From Lapillicoccus jejuensis (GTDB lineage: Bacteria; Actinomycetota; Actinomycetes; Actinomycetales; Dermatophilaceae), in contig NZ_VFMN01000001.1 of NCBI RefSeq assembly GCF_006715055.1, forward strand, positions 3,162,001 through 3,226,000: a stretch of DNA of 64,000 nt. The letters are read 5' to 3'. Shown here piece by piece: positions 50,878 through 59,033 of this stretch. Position 1 is the stretch's first letter. Each line of letters starts with the position of its first letter. A program made the position numbers and the translations under genes. A model generated the notes under the pieces. It did no database searches and had not been told where the DNA came from. It was given only the letters and a program-made list of their open reading frames with translations.

Positions 50878-51766
50878 GCGCGGGGGCCACCTCGGGCCCG
50901 TAGCGCTCCACGCAGAAGGCGGTCAGCCGCTCGGCCAGCGCCTCCAGGGTCGCGGCGGCGTGGTGGTCGCGCTGCCACGCGGCGTACAGGCTGATGTGCA
51001 CCGGGCCGTCCGCCGCGGTGATGCGCAGGGGCCGCAGACCGAAACGGGGGTCGTCGGACAGCACGGCGACGCCTCGGCCGGCGGCCGCCAGCGCCTGGGC
51101 CACCTCCGGCGTCCCCACCTCGACCACCGACTCGTACGCCCGGCCGCTGCGGCCCAGCGCCTGGTCGAGGGCCCGCCGCGGGTGGAAGTCGCCGGAGAGC
51201 AGGAGCAGGTCGCGCGAGACCAGCTCGCCGAGGCCGACGTCGGACCGGCCGGCCCAGGGGTCGTCGCCGCGCACGTAGGCCCACACCGGCAGGTCGGCCA
51301 GGGCCACCGACGCGAGGTGCGGCGCGGGCGGCGTCGTCCCGATCGCCAGATCGGCCCCGCGCGGCAGGGCGGCGTAGACGCTGACCGGCAGCTCCTCCCA
51401 CACCGTCGGCATGGGGTCGTCCTCCTCGAGCAGGGCGAGGAAGGGCGCGATGACGTCGGTGAGCGTCGTGCCCGGGGCGGCGATGGTCAGGTGCTCGAGC
51501 CGGCCGGACGCCAGGGTGTGGGCGGCGGCGACCGCCGCGTCGGCGCGCGCCACGAGGTCGCGGGCGAAGGGGAGGAACCGGCGGCCGGCGGCCGACAGCT
51601 GCGTCGAGCGCTGCGTGGTGGAGAAGAGCCCCACCCCGAGCTCCCGCTCGAGCGCCCGCATCTGGCGCGACAGCGAGGGCTGGGTGACGTGCACGCGCGA
51701 GGCGGCCGCGCTGAGGGAGCCCGCGTCGGCGACGGCGATGAGATAGCGCAGGTGACGCAGCTCCAT
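50864..51766 (-). CDS. LysR-family transcriptional regulator
   Basis: This 300-residue LTTR has the N-terminal winged HTH (MELRHLRYLIAVADAGSLSA and AASRVHVTQPSLSRQMRALE) and a C-terminal PBP-like effector domain (HLTIAAPGTTLTDVIAPF). It is divergent from gabT with a classic LysR arrangement and probably activates it in the presence of GABA or a related metabolite. A CATGAT -10 at 51773-51778 is 6 nt from its ATG. The 3' end overlaps the convergent secreted-protein gene. Confidence 0.92.
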   Translation of the reverse strand: MELRHLRYLIAVADAGSLSAAASRVHVTQPSLSRQMRALERELGVGLFSTTQRSTQLSAAGRRFLPFARDLVARADAAVAAAHTLASGRLEHLTIAAPGTTLTDVIAPFLALLEEDDPMPTVWEELPVSVYAALPRGADLAIGTTPPAPHLASVALADLPVWAYVRGDDPWAGRSDVGLGELVSRDLLLLSGDFHPRRALDQALGRSGRAYESVVEVGTPEVAQALAAAGRGVAVLSDDPRFGLRPLRITAADGPVHISLYAAWQRDHHAAATLEALAERLTAFCVERYGPEVAPALSRR

Positions 51767-51775
51767 GGGGCGATC

Positions 51776-51813
51776 ATGCCTCGCCGGAGGCTCGTGCGAT
51801 GCCTCGCAGGCAT
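51776..51813. promoter_or_regulatory. Candidate LysR binding sites between regulator and gabT
   Basis: ATGCCTCGCAGGCAT (51799-51813) is a perfect 15-bp palindrome containing the T-N11-A LysR box. It lies about 58-72 bp upstream of the gabT start, the usual activator distance. A related imperfect palindrome, GCCTCGCCGGAGGC (51778-51791), lies closer to the LysR gene. Confidence 0.6.
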
Positions 51814-51834
51814 GGACGGTCTGCGCAACAGGTA

Positions 51835-51864
51835 TTGGACAGCATGACGGCGGGCGAGGACGCT
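51835..51864 (+). promoter_or_regulatory. gabT promoter
   Basis: -35 TTGGAC (51835-51840), 18-bp spacer, weak -10 GACGCT (51859-51864), 6 nt before the ATG at 51871. The weak -10 fits activator dependence and argues for this start over the ATG at 51844. Confidence 0.45.
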
Positions 51865-51870
51865 GGGCCC

Positions 51871-53247
51871 ATGACCGACACCCTCGCCCCCGCCCTGAGC
51901 GCCGTCCCCAGCATCGGTGTCGAGCAGCGCCGCGTGCTGCGCACGGCCATCCCCGGCCCGCGCAGCGAGGCGCTCCAGGCCCGCAAGAGGGCGGCGGTGT
52001 CGGCCGGCGTGAGCACCGGCCTGCCGGTCTACATCGAGAAGGCGGCCGGCGGCGTGCTCGTCGACGTCGACGGCAACCAGCTCATCGACTTCGGCGCCGG
52101 CATCGCCGTGACGAGCGTCGGCAACAGCGCGCCCCAGGTCGTCGAGGCGGTGCAGCGGCAGGTCGCCGACTTCACCCACACCTGCTTCATGGTCACGCCG
52201 TACGAGGAGTACGTGCAGGTCTGCGAGGAGCTCGCGGAGCTCACCCCGGGCACCCACGAGAAGCGGTCGGCCCTCTTCAACTCCGGCGCCGAGGCCGTCG
52301 AGAACGCCATCAAGGTGGCTCGGCACGCGACCGGCCGCGACGCGGTCGTCGCCTTCGACCACGCGTACCACGGGCGCACCAACCTCACGATGGCGCTGAC
52401 GGCGAAGAACATGCCCTACAAGGACGGGTTCGGCCCGTTCGCCGGCGAGGTCTACCGCGCGCCGATGGCCTACCCCTACCGCTGGGCCGGTGGCGCCGAC
52501 GCGTGCGCCGATGAGGCCTTCGCCGCGTTCACCGCGATGGTCCACGCCCAGGTCGGTGAGGAGCGCACCGCGGCCGTCATCCTCGAGCCGATCCAGGGCG
52601 AGGGCGGCTTCGTCGTCCCGGCGCCGGGCTTCGTCGCCAAGGTCGCCGACTGGTGCCGTGAGCACGGCATCGTCTTCATCGCCGACGAGATCCAGACCGG
52701 CTTCTGCCGCACCGGCGACTGGTTCGCCAGCGACCACGAGGGCGTCGTCCCCGACCTCGTCACCACCGCCAAGGGCATCGCCGGCGGCCTGCCGCTCGCG
52801 GCGGTCACCGGCCGGGCCGAGCTGATGGACTCGGTACACGCCGGTGGCCTCGGCGGCACGTACGGCGGCAACCCCGTCGCCTGCGCCGCCGCGCTGGGCT
52901 CGATCGCGACGATGAAGGAACACGACCTCGCCGGCCGCGCCCGCGCCATCGAGGGGCTCTTCCGCCCGCGGCTCGAGGCACTGGCCGACAAGCACGAGCA
53001 GATCGGCGACATCCGCGGCCGCGGCGCCATGCTCGCCATCGAGCTCGTCACCGACCGCGCGTCGAAGACGCCGGACGCCAAGCTGACCGCGGCGATCAAC
53101 GCCGCGTGCCACCGCGAGGGCCTCGTCACCCTGACCTGCGGCACCTTCGGCAACGTGTTCCGCTTCCTGCCGCCGCTGGTCGCCGACGAGGCCCTGCTCA
53201 CCGAGGGCCTGGACATCCTCGAGGCCGCCTTCGCCGCCCACGCATGA
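51871..53247 (+). CDS. gabT: 4-aminobutyrate aminotransferase
   Basis: This 458-residue class III aminotransferase has LFNSGAEAVENAIKVARHAT, FDHAYHGRTNLTMALT, ILEPIQGEGGFVVP, IADEIQTGFCRTGDWF and the PLP lysine in TTAKGIAGGLPLAAVTG. The pattern and length fit actinobacterial GABA transaminases, which convert GABA plus 2-oxoglutarate to succinate semialdehyde. The ATG at 51871 is chosen for its position relative to the promoter; 51844 is an in-frame alternative. No succinate-semialdehyde dehydrogenase gene is in the window. Confidence 0.92.
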   Translation: MTDTLAPALSAVPSIGVEQRRVLRTAIPGPRSEALQARKRAAVSAGVSTGLPVYIEKAAGGVLVDVDGNQLIDFGAGIAVTSVGNSAPQVVEAVQRQVADFTHTCFMVTPYEEYVQVCEELAELTPGTHEKRSALFNSGAEAVENAIKVARHATGRDAVVAFDHAYHGRTNLTMALTAKNMPYKDGFGPFAGEVYRAPMAYPYRWAGGADACADEAFAAFTAMVHAQVGEERTAAVILEPIQGEGGFVVPAPGFVAKVADWCREHGIVFIADEIQTGFCRTGDWFASDHEGVVPDLVTTAKGIAGGLPLAAVTGRAELMDSVHAGGLGGTYGGNPVACAAALGSIATMKEHDLAGRARAIEGLFRPRLEALADKHEQIGDIRGRGAMLAIELVTDRASKTPDAKLTAAINAACHREGLVTLTCGTFGNVFRFLPPLVADEALLTEGLDILEAAFAAHA

Positions 53248-53262
53248 CGGGCTCACCGGCCT

Positions 53263-53330
53263 GACACCCCACATGTTGCGGCTCCTGGACCAGCACCACG
53301 ACGTCCAGAGCCAGCAACATGTGGGGTGTC
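53263..53330. repeat. Long inverted repeat after gabT
   Basis: GACACCCCACATGTTGC (53263-53279) and GCAACATGTGGGGTGTC (53314-53330) are perfect 17-bp arms. The pairing continues inside (GGCTC-TGGAC / GTCCA-GAGCC with one bulge). It lies between gabT and the next plus-strand gene and probably terminates gabT. The stem contains AT-richer blocks than the surrounding genome. Confidence 0.85.
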
Positions 53331-53346
53331 GCGCGTGACCCGGACC

Positions 53347-53352
53347 TAGGGT
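53347..53352 (+). promoter_or_regulatory. -10 hexamer TAGGGT, leaderless GH31 gene
   Basis: TAGGGT, 8 nt before the ATG at 53361. Confidence 0.55.
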
Positions 53353-53360
53353 GGGGGGCG

Positions 53361-55751
53361 ATGTCGACGTCACCCGCCCCCACCGTCAGCCACCCCCCGA
53401 GCGAGGCGCTCGCCGACCCGGCCGCCGTCGTCGCCGGTGACACCTGGCGCGTCACCGTCCTCACCGACGGCCTGCTGCGCCTCGAGCACTCGCCGGACGG
53501 GGGTTTCGAGGACCGGCCGTCCACCTTCGCGGTGCGCCGCCGCCTGCCCGTCCCCGAGTTCCGCGTCGTCGACGAGGGTGACCGGGTCCAGGTCTCGACC
53601 GACCGGGTGCGGCTGACGTACGACAAGGGCCCCTTCACCACGCACGGGCTGCTCGTCGAGGTCCTCGGCGGCGTGACGTCGTACCACTCCACCTGGCGGT
53701 ACGGCGAGCCGACGCACGACCTCGGCGGCACGGCCCGGACCCTCGACGGGGCCGACGGCGCCATCCCGCTCGAGCCGGGTGTCGTCTCGCGACAAGGCTT
53801 CTCGGTCATCGACGACTCGACGTCGTTCGTCTGGGGCGACGACGGCTGGGTCGCGTCCCGGGAAGAGGGTCGCCAGGATCTCTACGTCTTCGCCTACGGC
53901 CACGACCACGCCGACGCCGTCCGGGCGCTCTACGCCGTGTCCGGTGACCAGCCGGTCCTGCCGCGGTGGGCGCTCGGGAACTGGTGGAGCCGCTACCACC
54001 GGTACACCGAGGCGTCGTACCTGCAGCTGCTCGACCGGTTCGCCGCCGAGGGGCTGCCCTTCAGCGTCGCCGTCGTCGACATGGACTGGCACCTGGTCGA
54101 CATCGACCCGGCGTACGGCTCGGGGTGGACCGGCTACACCTGGGACCGCGAGCTGTTCCCGGACCCCGAGCGGTTCCTGGAGCAGGTGCACCGGCGCGGC
54201 CTGAGGGTCACCCTCAACGTCCACCCGGCCGACGGCGTCCGCGCCCACGAGGAGGCCTACGAGCGCGTGGCCCGCGCGCTCGGGCGCGACCCGGGACTGC
54301 GGGAGCCGATCTCGCTCGACGTGACCGACCGGGACTTCATGCGGGTCTACACCGACGTGCTGCACCGCGAGCTCGAGGACCAGGGCGTCGACTTCTGGTG
54401 GGTCGACTGGCAGCAGGGCACGCACTCGCGGATCGTCGGCGTCGACCCGCTGTGGGTGCTCAACCACGTCCACTTCCTCGCCGCCGCGCGCGACGGCCGC
54501 CGCCCGCTGACCTTCTCGCGGTACGCCGGCCCCGGCTCGCACCGCTACCCCGTCGGCTTCTCCGGCGACGCCTACGTCACGTGGGCGACCCTCGCCTTCC
54601 AGCCGTACTTCACCGCGACCGCGGCGAACATCGGCTACGGCTGGTGGAGCCACGACGTCGGCGGCCACCTGGAGGGGGTCAAGGACGACGAGCTCGCGAC
54701 CCGCTGGGTGCAGCTCGGCTGCTTCTCGCCGATCCTGCGGCTGCACTCGCAGGCCAACCCGTTCATGACCAAGGAGCCGGCGACCTTCGGCCCGCACGCC
54801 GCCGCCGTCCAGACCCGCTTCCTGAGACTGCGTCAGCGCCTGGTGCCCTACCTGCACTCGATGAACCACCGCGCGCGCGCCCAGGGCGTCCCGCTCGTCA
54901 CGCCGCTCTACCACCGGTGGCCGGACGAGGGGGCGGCGTACGAGCACCCGGAGCAGTTCTGCTTCGGTGACGCGCTGCTCGTCGCGGCCGTCACCGAGCC
55001 CGCCGACCGGGTCTCGACGCGCGCCGCCGTGCCGGTCTGGCTGCCGCCGGGGGAGTGGGTCGACCTGCTCACCGGTCAGCAGTACGACGGCGACCGCCGG
55101 CTCGTCCTGCACCGCGACCTCGACACCGTGCCCGTCCTCGCGGCGGCCGGCGCGGTCGTGCCGCTCGACGGGGACGAGGTCCCGGGCAACGACCCGGTCG
55201 CCCCCGAGCACGTCGAGGTCCTCGTCGTCGTCGGCGCCGACGGGCGGCACGAGCTCGTCGAGGACGACGGCACCGGGGGCGGCACCGACGAGTCGCGGGT
55301 GACGCGGACGGCCATCGTGTGGGCCCAAGCCGCGGGCGAGCTGACCGTGGAGGGGATCGCGGCGCCGTACGTGCCCGCGCAGCGCCGATGGAGCGTGACC
55401 TTCGTCGGGCTGCCCGAGGTGACCGCGACGGCCAGCGTCGACGGGGAGGCCGTCGAGGCCGCCGTACGGCGTGCCGACGGGCGCACGAGCGTCGTCGTCG
55501 ACGCAGTGCCCGCCGGGTCGCGGCTGGTCGTCGGGATCGGCGCCGACCCGCGCCGACCGCGCGACGACGTCCGGGCGCGCGTCGTGCGGGTGCTCGACGA
55601 CGCGCAGTGCGCGTACGTGCTCAAGGCGCAGGCGCTCGAGGTGCTCGAGAAGGACGTCCCGCTGGGGGCGCGGATCGCGCAGCTGCACGCGTTCGAGGCA
55701 CCGCGGTCCCTGGAGTCCGCGCTGCTCGAGGTGCTGACGGCGCAGGGCTGA
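53361..55751 (+). CDS. Glycoside hydrolase family 31 alpha-glucosidase-type enzyme
   Basis: This 796-residue cytoplasmic-looking enzyme has an N-terminal beta-sandwich (about residues 1-195), then the GH31 barrel with VVDMDWHLVD, ISLDVTDRDFMRVY and the nucleophile Asp in VDFWWVDWQQGTH. The acid/base Asp should lie in GFSGDAYVTWATLAFQPYF, followed by GYGWWSHDVGGH and a C-terminal sandwich. No signal peptide is visible. The substrate could be alpha-glucosides, alpha-xylosides or sulfoquinovosides; the sequence does not decide. A ribonuclease gene overlaps its stop codon (TGATG). Confidence 0.88.
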   Translation: MSTSPAPTVSHPPSEALADPAAVVAGDTWRVTVLTDGLLRLEHSPDGGFEDRPSTFAVRRRLPVPEFRVVDEGDRVQVSTDRVRLTYDKGPFTTHGLLVEVLGGVTSYHSTWRYGEPTHDLGGTARTLDGADGAIPLEPGVVSRQGFSVIDDSTSFVWGDDGWVASREEGRQDLYVFAYGHDHADAVRALYAVSGDQPVLPRWALGNWWSRYHRYTEASYLQLLDRFAAEGLPFSVAVVDMDWHLVDIDPAYGSGWTGYTWDRELFPDPERFLEQVHRRGLRVTLNVHPADGVRAHEEAYERVARALGRDPGLREPISLDVTDRDFMRVYTDVLHRELEDQGVDFWWVDWQQGTHSRIVGVDPLWVLNHVHFLAAARDGRRPLTFSRYAGPGSHRYPVGFSGDAYVTWATLAFQPYFTATAANIGYGWWSHDVGGHLEGVKDDELATRWVQLGCFSPILRLHSQANPFMTKEPATFGPHAAAVQTRFLRLRQRLVPYLHSMNHRARAQGVPLVTPLYHRWPDEGAAYEHPEQFCFGDALLVAAVTEPADRVSTRAAVPVWLPPGEWVDLLTGQQYDGDRRLVLHRDLDTVPVLAAAGAVVPLDGDEVPGNDPVAPEHVEVLVVVGADGRHELVEDDGTGGGTDESRVTRTAIVWAQAAGELTVEGIAAPYVPAQRRWSVTFVGLPEVTATASVDGEAVEAAVRRADGRTSVVVDAVPAGSRLVVGIGADPRRPRDDVRARVVRVLDDAQCAYVLKAQALEVLEKDVPLGARIAQLHAFEAPRSLESALLEVLTAQG

Positions 55752-56233
55752 TGGCCGGGCGGACGGTCGCGGGCGGCCGGACGGGAGCGGTCGTCACGCT
55801 CGTCGTCGGCCTGCTCGTCGTCGTCCTCGCGGTCGTCCTCACCCGCGGGTCGGGGGGTGCCTCGTCACCCTCGGTCCGCGCGACGTCGTCGGCGTCCGTC
55901 CCCTCGTCGACGACCCCGTCGGGCGGCGCGACCGACCCGGCGTCCGGGCTGCGCTGGGTCGCCGAGTCCTCGCTCGACGGCCCCACCCGCCGGACCCTCG
56001 CGCTCATCCGCGCCGGGGGCCCGTTCCCCTACCCGCGCAACGACGGCGTGGTCTACCACAACGCCAACCACGTCCTCCCGCGCGAGGCCGACGGGTACTA
56101 CCACGAGTACACCGTCCCGACCCCCGGCTCGTCGACGCGCGGCCCCCGTCGGGTCGTCACCGGCTCGCAGGGCCAGCTCTACCTGACGCTCGACCACTAC
56201 GACACCTTCACCCGCATCCGCCCCTCCGGCTGA
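55751..56233 (+). CDS. Membrane-anchored or secreted guanyl-specific ribonuclease (RNase N1/T1/Sa family)
   Basis: This 160-residue protein has an N-terminal hydrophobic anchor or signal (about residues 12-32), a Ser/Thr-rich linker (about 35-65) and a small microbial RNase domain. The catalytic triad of the Sa/barnase-like family is readable: Glu in YYHEYTVPT, Arg in RGPRRVVTG and His in [10 protein letters not shown]. It would hydrolyse RNA after guanine outside the membrane. No barstar-like inhibitor gene is in the window. The ATG overlaps the GH31 stop. Confidence 0.87.
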   Translation: MAGRTVAGGRTGAVVTLVVGLLVVVLAVVLTRGSGGASSPSVRATSSASVPSSTTPSGGATDPASGLRWVAESSLDGPTRRTLALIRAGGPFPYPRNDGVVYHNANHVLPREADGYYHEYTVPTPGSSTRGPRRVVTGSQGQLYLTLDHYDTFTRIRPSG

Positions 56234-56239
56234 CCCCCG

Positions 56240-56303
56240 CGAATCGGATTCGGCCCGCTCGGCTCGGGTCGTGACGCGAGCCGAGCGCCCCGAATCCGAT
56301 TCG
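56240..56303. repeat. Nested inverted repeat before dxr
   Basis: Outer arms CGAATCGGATTCGG / CCGAATCCGATTCG (56240-56253 and 56290-56303) enclose a second perfect pair GCTCGGCTCG / CGAGCCGAGC (56257-56266 and 56277-56286). It probably terminates the RNase transcript, lying just before the dxr -10. Confidence 0.85.
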
Positions 56304-56315
56304 GGTGGCCTCTGG

Positions 56316-56321
56316 GACACT
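56316..56321 (+). promoter_or_regulatory. -10-like GACACT, leaderless dxr
   Basis: GACACT, 6 nt before the GTG at 56328. Confidence 0.45.
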
Positions 56322-56327
56322 GGCGGG

Positions 56328-57569
56328 GTGACGTCCGCGCCCCGCACCGTGACCCTGCTCGGCTCGACCGGGTCGATCGGCACCCAGGCGGTCGACCTCG
56401 TCCGCGCGAACCCGGACCGCTTCCGGGTCACCGGCCTCGCCGTCGGCGGCTCCGATCTCGGGCTGCTCGCGCGCCAGGCCATGGAGCTGCGGGTCGACAC
56501 GGTCGCCGTCGCGCGGGGGAGCGAGGCCGACGTGCGCGACGCGCTGACCGCCGCCGGCGGGGCGTCGTACCGGCCGGAGGTGCTCGTCGGCGACCGCGCC
56601 GCGAGCGAGCTCGCCGGCCGCGAGGCCGACGTCGTCCTCAACGGGATCACCGGCGCGATCGGCCTCGAGCCCACCCTCGCGGCGCTCCGGGCCGGCCGCA
56701 CCCTGGCCCTGGCGAACAAGGAGTCGCTCATCATCGGCGGCCCGCTCGTCAAGGCGGTGGCCCGGCCCGGCCAGGTCGTCCCCGTCGACAGCGAGCACTC
56801 GGCCATCGCCCAGTGCCTGCGCGGTGGCACCGCCGAGGAGGTACGGCGCCTCCTGGTCACCGCGAGCGGTGGCCCCTTCCTCGGGCGCTCGCGCGACGAG
56901 CTGGCGGACGTCACCCCGCAGCAGGCGCTCGCCCACCCGAACTTCGCGATGGGCCGGGTCGTCACGACGAACAGCGCGACCCTCGTCAACAAGGGGCTCG
57001 AGGTCATCGAGGCGCACCTGCTCTTCGACGTGCCCTTCGAGCGGATCGACGTCGTCGTCCACCCGCAGCAGCTGATCCACTCGATGGTCGAGTTCGTCGA
57101 CGGCTCGACCATCGCCCAGGTCTCACCGCCGTCGATGCTCATCCCCATCGCGATGGGGATGGCGTGGCCGGAGCGCGTGCCGGGGGCCGGGCCGGCGTGC
57201 GACTGGACCCGCGCGTCGACGTGGACCTTCCTCCCGCTGGACGACGAGGCGTTCCCGGCGGTCGCGCTCGCCAAGCGGGCCGGCACCGCCGGCGGGACCG
57301 CGCCGGCGACCTACAACGCCGCCAACGAGGTCTGCGTCGACGCCTTCCACGACGGGCTCATCCCGTTCACCGCCATCGTCGACACCGTGTCCCGGGTGGT
57401 CGACGAGCACCTCGACACCATGGACGCCGGCGCCGCCCTGGACCTGGCCGGCGTGCTGGCCGCCGACGCCGCCGCCCGGACACGGGCACGCAGCGTCCTC
57501 GGTCTGGGTGATGATGGTGGGGTGAGCGACCCGGCGAGCCGGGGCGCCGTACCGGAAGGACCCGCGTGA
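56328..57569 (+). CDS. dxr: 1-deoxy-D-xylulose 5-phosphate reductoisomerase
   Basis: This 413-residue enzyme makes MEP from DXP with NADPH, the committed step of isoprenoid synthesis and the target of fosmidomycin. Motifs are [17 protein letters not shown] (NADPH binding), [12 protein letters not shown], the metal and substrate site [24 protein letters not shown] and [19 protein letters not shown]. The C-terminus has an Ala-rich extension. A GTG start is taken from the promoter position. It overlaps rseP (GTGA), as in many actinobacteria. Confidence 0.96.
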   Translation: MTSAPRTVTLLGSTGSIGTQAVDLVRANPDRFRVTGLAVGGSDLGLLARQAMELRVDTVAVARGSEADVRDALTAAGGASYRPEVLVGDRAASELAGREADVVLNGITGAIGLEPTLAALRAGRTLALANKESLIIGGPLVKAVARPGQVVPVDSEHSAIAQCLRGGTAEEVRRLLVTASGGPFLGRSRDELADVTPQQALAHPNFAMGRVVTTNSATLVNKGLEVIEAHLLFDVPFERIDVVVHPQQLIHSMVEFVDGSTIAQVSPPSMLIPIAMGMAWPERVPGAGPACDWTRASTWTFLPLDDEAFPAVALAKRAGTAGGTAPATYNAANEVCVDAFHDGLIPFTAIVDTVSRVVDEHLDTMDAGAALDLAGVLAADAAARTRARSVLGLGDDGGVSDPASRGAVPEGPA

Positions 57570-58921
57570 CCGTCGTCGCCTACATCGTCGGAGTGCTCGC
57601 CATCGCCCTGGGCATCGGCCTGTCCATCGCGCTGCACGAGATCGGCCACCTCGTCCCGGCCAAGAAGTTCGGCCTCAAGGTGACGCAGTACATGGTCGGC
57701 TTCGGCCCGACGGTGTGGTCGCGTCGGCGGGGCGAGACGGAGTACGGCGTCAAGGCGATCCCGCTCGGCGGGTACATCCGGATGATCGGGATGTTCCCGC
57801 CGAAGCCCGGGGACGACCCGACCCACCTGCGCGCGTCGTCGACGGGTCGCTTCAGCCAGCTGATGGACCAGGCCCGGCAGGACTCGATGGAGGAGGTCGG
57901 TCCCGGCGACGAGAACCGGGTCTTCTACAAGCTGTCGGTGCCGAAGAAGGTCGTCATCATGCTCGGCGGGCCGGTGATGAACCTGCTCATCGCGACCGTG
58001 TGCATGGCCGGGCTGCTGCTGCTCTACGGGCTGCCGACCGTCAAGCCCGGTGCGCAGGTCGCGTCGGTGAGCGAGTGCGTCGTCCCCGCCGCCAAGGCGC
58101 AGACCCAGACCACGTGCACCGCCGCCGACCCGAAGACCCCGGCCTACACCGCCGGGCTTCGGCCCGGCGACGTCATCACCTCGATCGACGGCACGGCCGT
58201 GCAGGGCAGCACCGACGTCGGCGCTCTCATCCAGCCGCGGGCCGGCAGACCGACGACGATCGTCTGGACCCGGGACGGCCGCGAGCAGCGCGCGACGCTG
58301 ACCCCGGTCGAGAACACCGTCGCCCAGATCGGCAGCGACGGGAAGGTGGCCACCGGCTCCGACGGCCAACCGCTGACCAAGCTCGCGGGCTTCCTCGGGG
58401 TGTCCTCGATGCCGTACGCGCCCATCGAGCGCCAGCCCGTGACCGAGGTGCCCGGCGCCGTCGGCAGCCTCTTCACGCAGACCGCCGGCGTCGTCCTGCA
58501 CATCCCGCAGAAGATGGTCGGCGTCGCGCAGGCGGCGTTCGGCAGCGGCCCGCGCGCCCAGGACAGCCCGATCTCCGTCGTCGGCGTCGGTCGGATCGGC
58601 GGCGAGATCGCCTCGTCCGACGTCATCCCCGACGGCACCGCGGGTAAGATCGCGCTGCTGGTCTCGCTCCTCGCGTCGCTCAACATGGCGCTCTTCGTCT
58701 TCAACCTCATCCCGCTGCTCCCGCTCGACGGCGGCCACGTCGCCGGTGCGCTCTGGGAGGGCCTCAAGCGGCGCGGGGCCCGGGTGCTGGGCCGGGCCGA
58801 CCCCGGTCACGTCGACGTCGCCAAGGCCCTACCCATCGCCTACACGATGGCGATCGTCCTGGTGAGCATGTCGGCGCTGCTGATCTACGCCGACCTGGTG
58901 AACCCGGTCAAGCTGCTCTAG
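57566..58921 (+). CDS. rseP: Site-2 protease RseP/Rip1
   Basis: This 451-residue M50 intramembrane zinc protease cuts membrane-embedded anti-sigma factors and other substrates. HExxH is H24-E-x-x-H28 in the first helix ([13 protein letters not shown]), with [14 protein letters not shown] beyond it. A central PDZ domain (about residues 170-270) includes [16 protein letters not shown]. The last helix carries the third zinc ligand in [13 protein letters not shown]. Length and topology are normal for Rip1. It starts with GTG overlapping dxr. ispG, usually next, is pushed 1.3 kb away by an inserted gene. Confidence 0.95.
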   Translation: MTVVAYIVGVLAIALGIGLSIALHEIGHLVPAKKFGLKVTQYMVGFGPTVWSRRRGETEYGVKAIPLGGYIRMIGMFPPKPGDDPTHLRASSTGRFSQLMDQARQDSMEEVGPGDENRVFYKLSVPKKVVIMLGGPVMNLLIATVCMAGLLLLYGLPTVKPGAQVASVSECVVPAAKAQTQTTCTAADPKTPAYTAGLRPGDVITSIDGTAVQGSTDVGALIQPRAGRPTTIVWTRDGREQRATLTPVENTVAQIGSDGKVATGSDGQPLTKLAGFLGVSSMPYAPIERQPVTEVPGAVGSLFTQTAGVVLHIPQKMVGVAQAAFGSGPRAQDSPISVVGVGRIGGEIASSDVIPDGTAGKIALLVSLLASLNMALFVFNLIPLLPLDGGHVAGALWEGLKRRGARVLGRADPGHVDVAKALPIAYTMAIVLVSMSALLIYADLVNPVKLL

Positions 58922-58945
58922 CACCCGCCCTTCGCCGTGCCGGTT

Positions 58946-59026
58946 GCTGAAACCCATCAATTGATGGAGTTCAGCAGCGCGTGTGTGGAGCCGGTTGCTG
59001 AAACCCATCAATTGATGGAGTTCAGC
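58946..59026. repeat. Left pair of 30-bp palindromes, 51-bp period (family 3)
   Basis: Two copies of GCTGAAACCCATCAATTGAT plus GGAGTTCAGC (58946-58975 and 58997-59026) are spaced exactly 51 bp apart. The core CCATCAATTGATGG is a perfect palindrome. They lie just downstream of rseP and directly beside the 3' end of the DUF559 gene. The matching pair is at 60038-60118. Confidence 0.9.
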
Positions 59027-59033
59027 AGCACCT

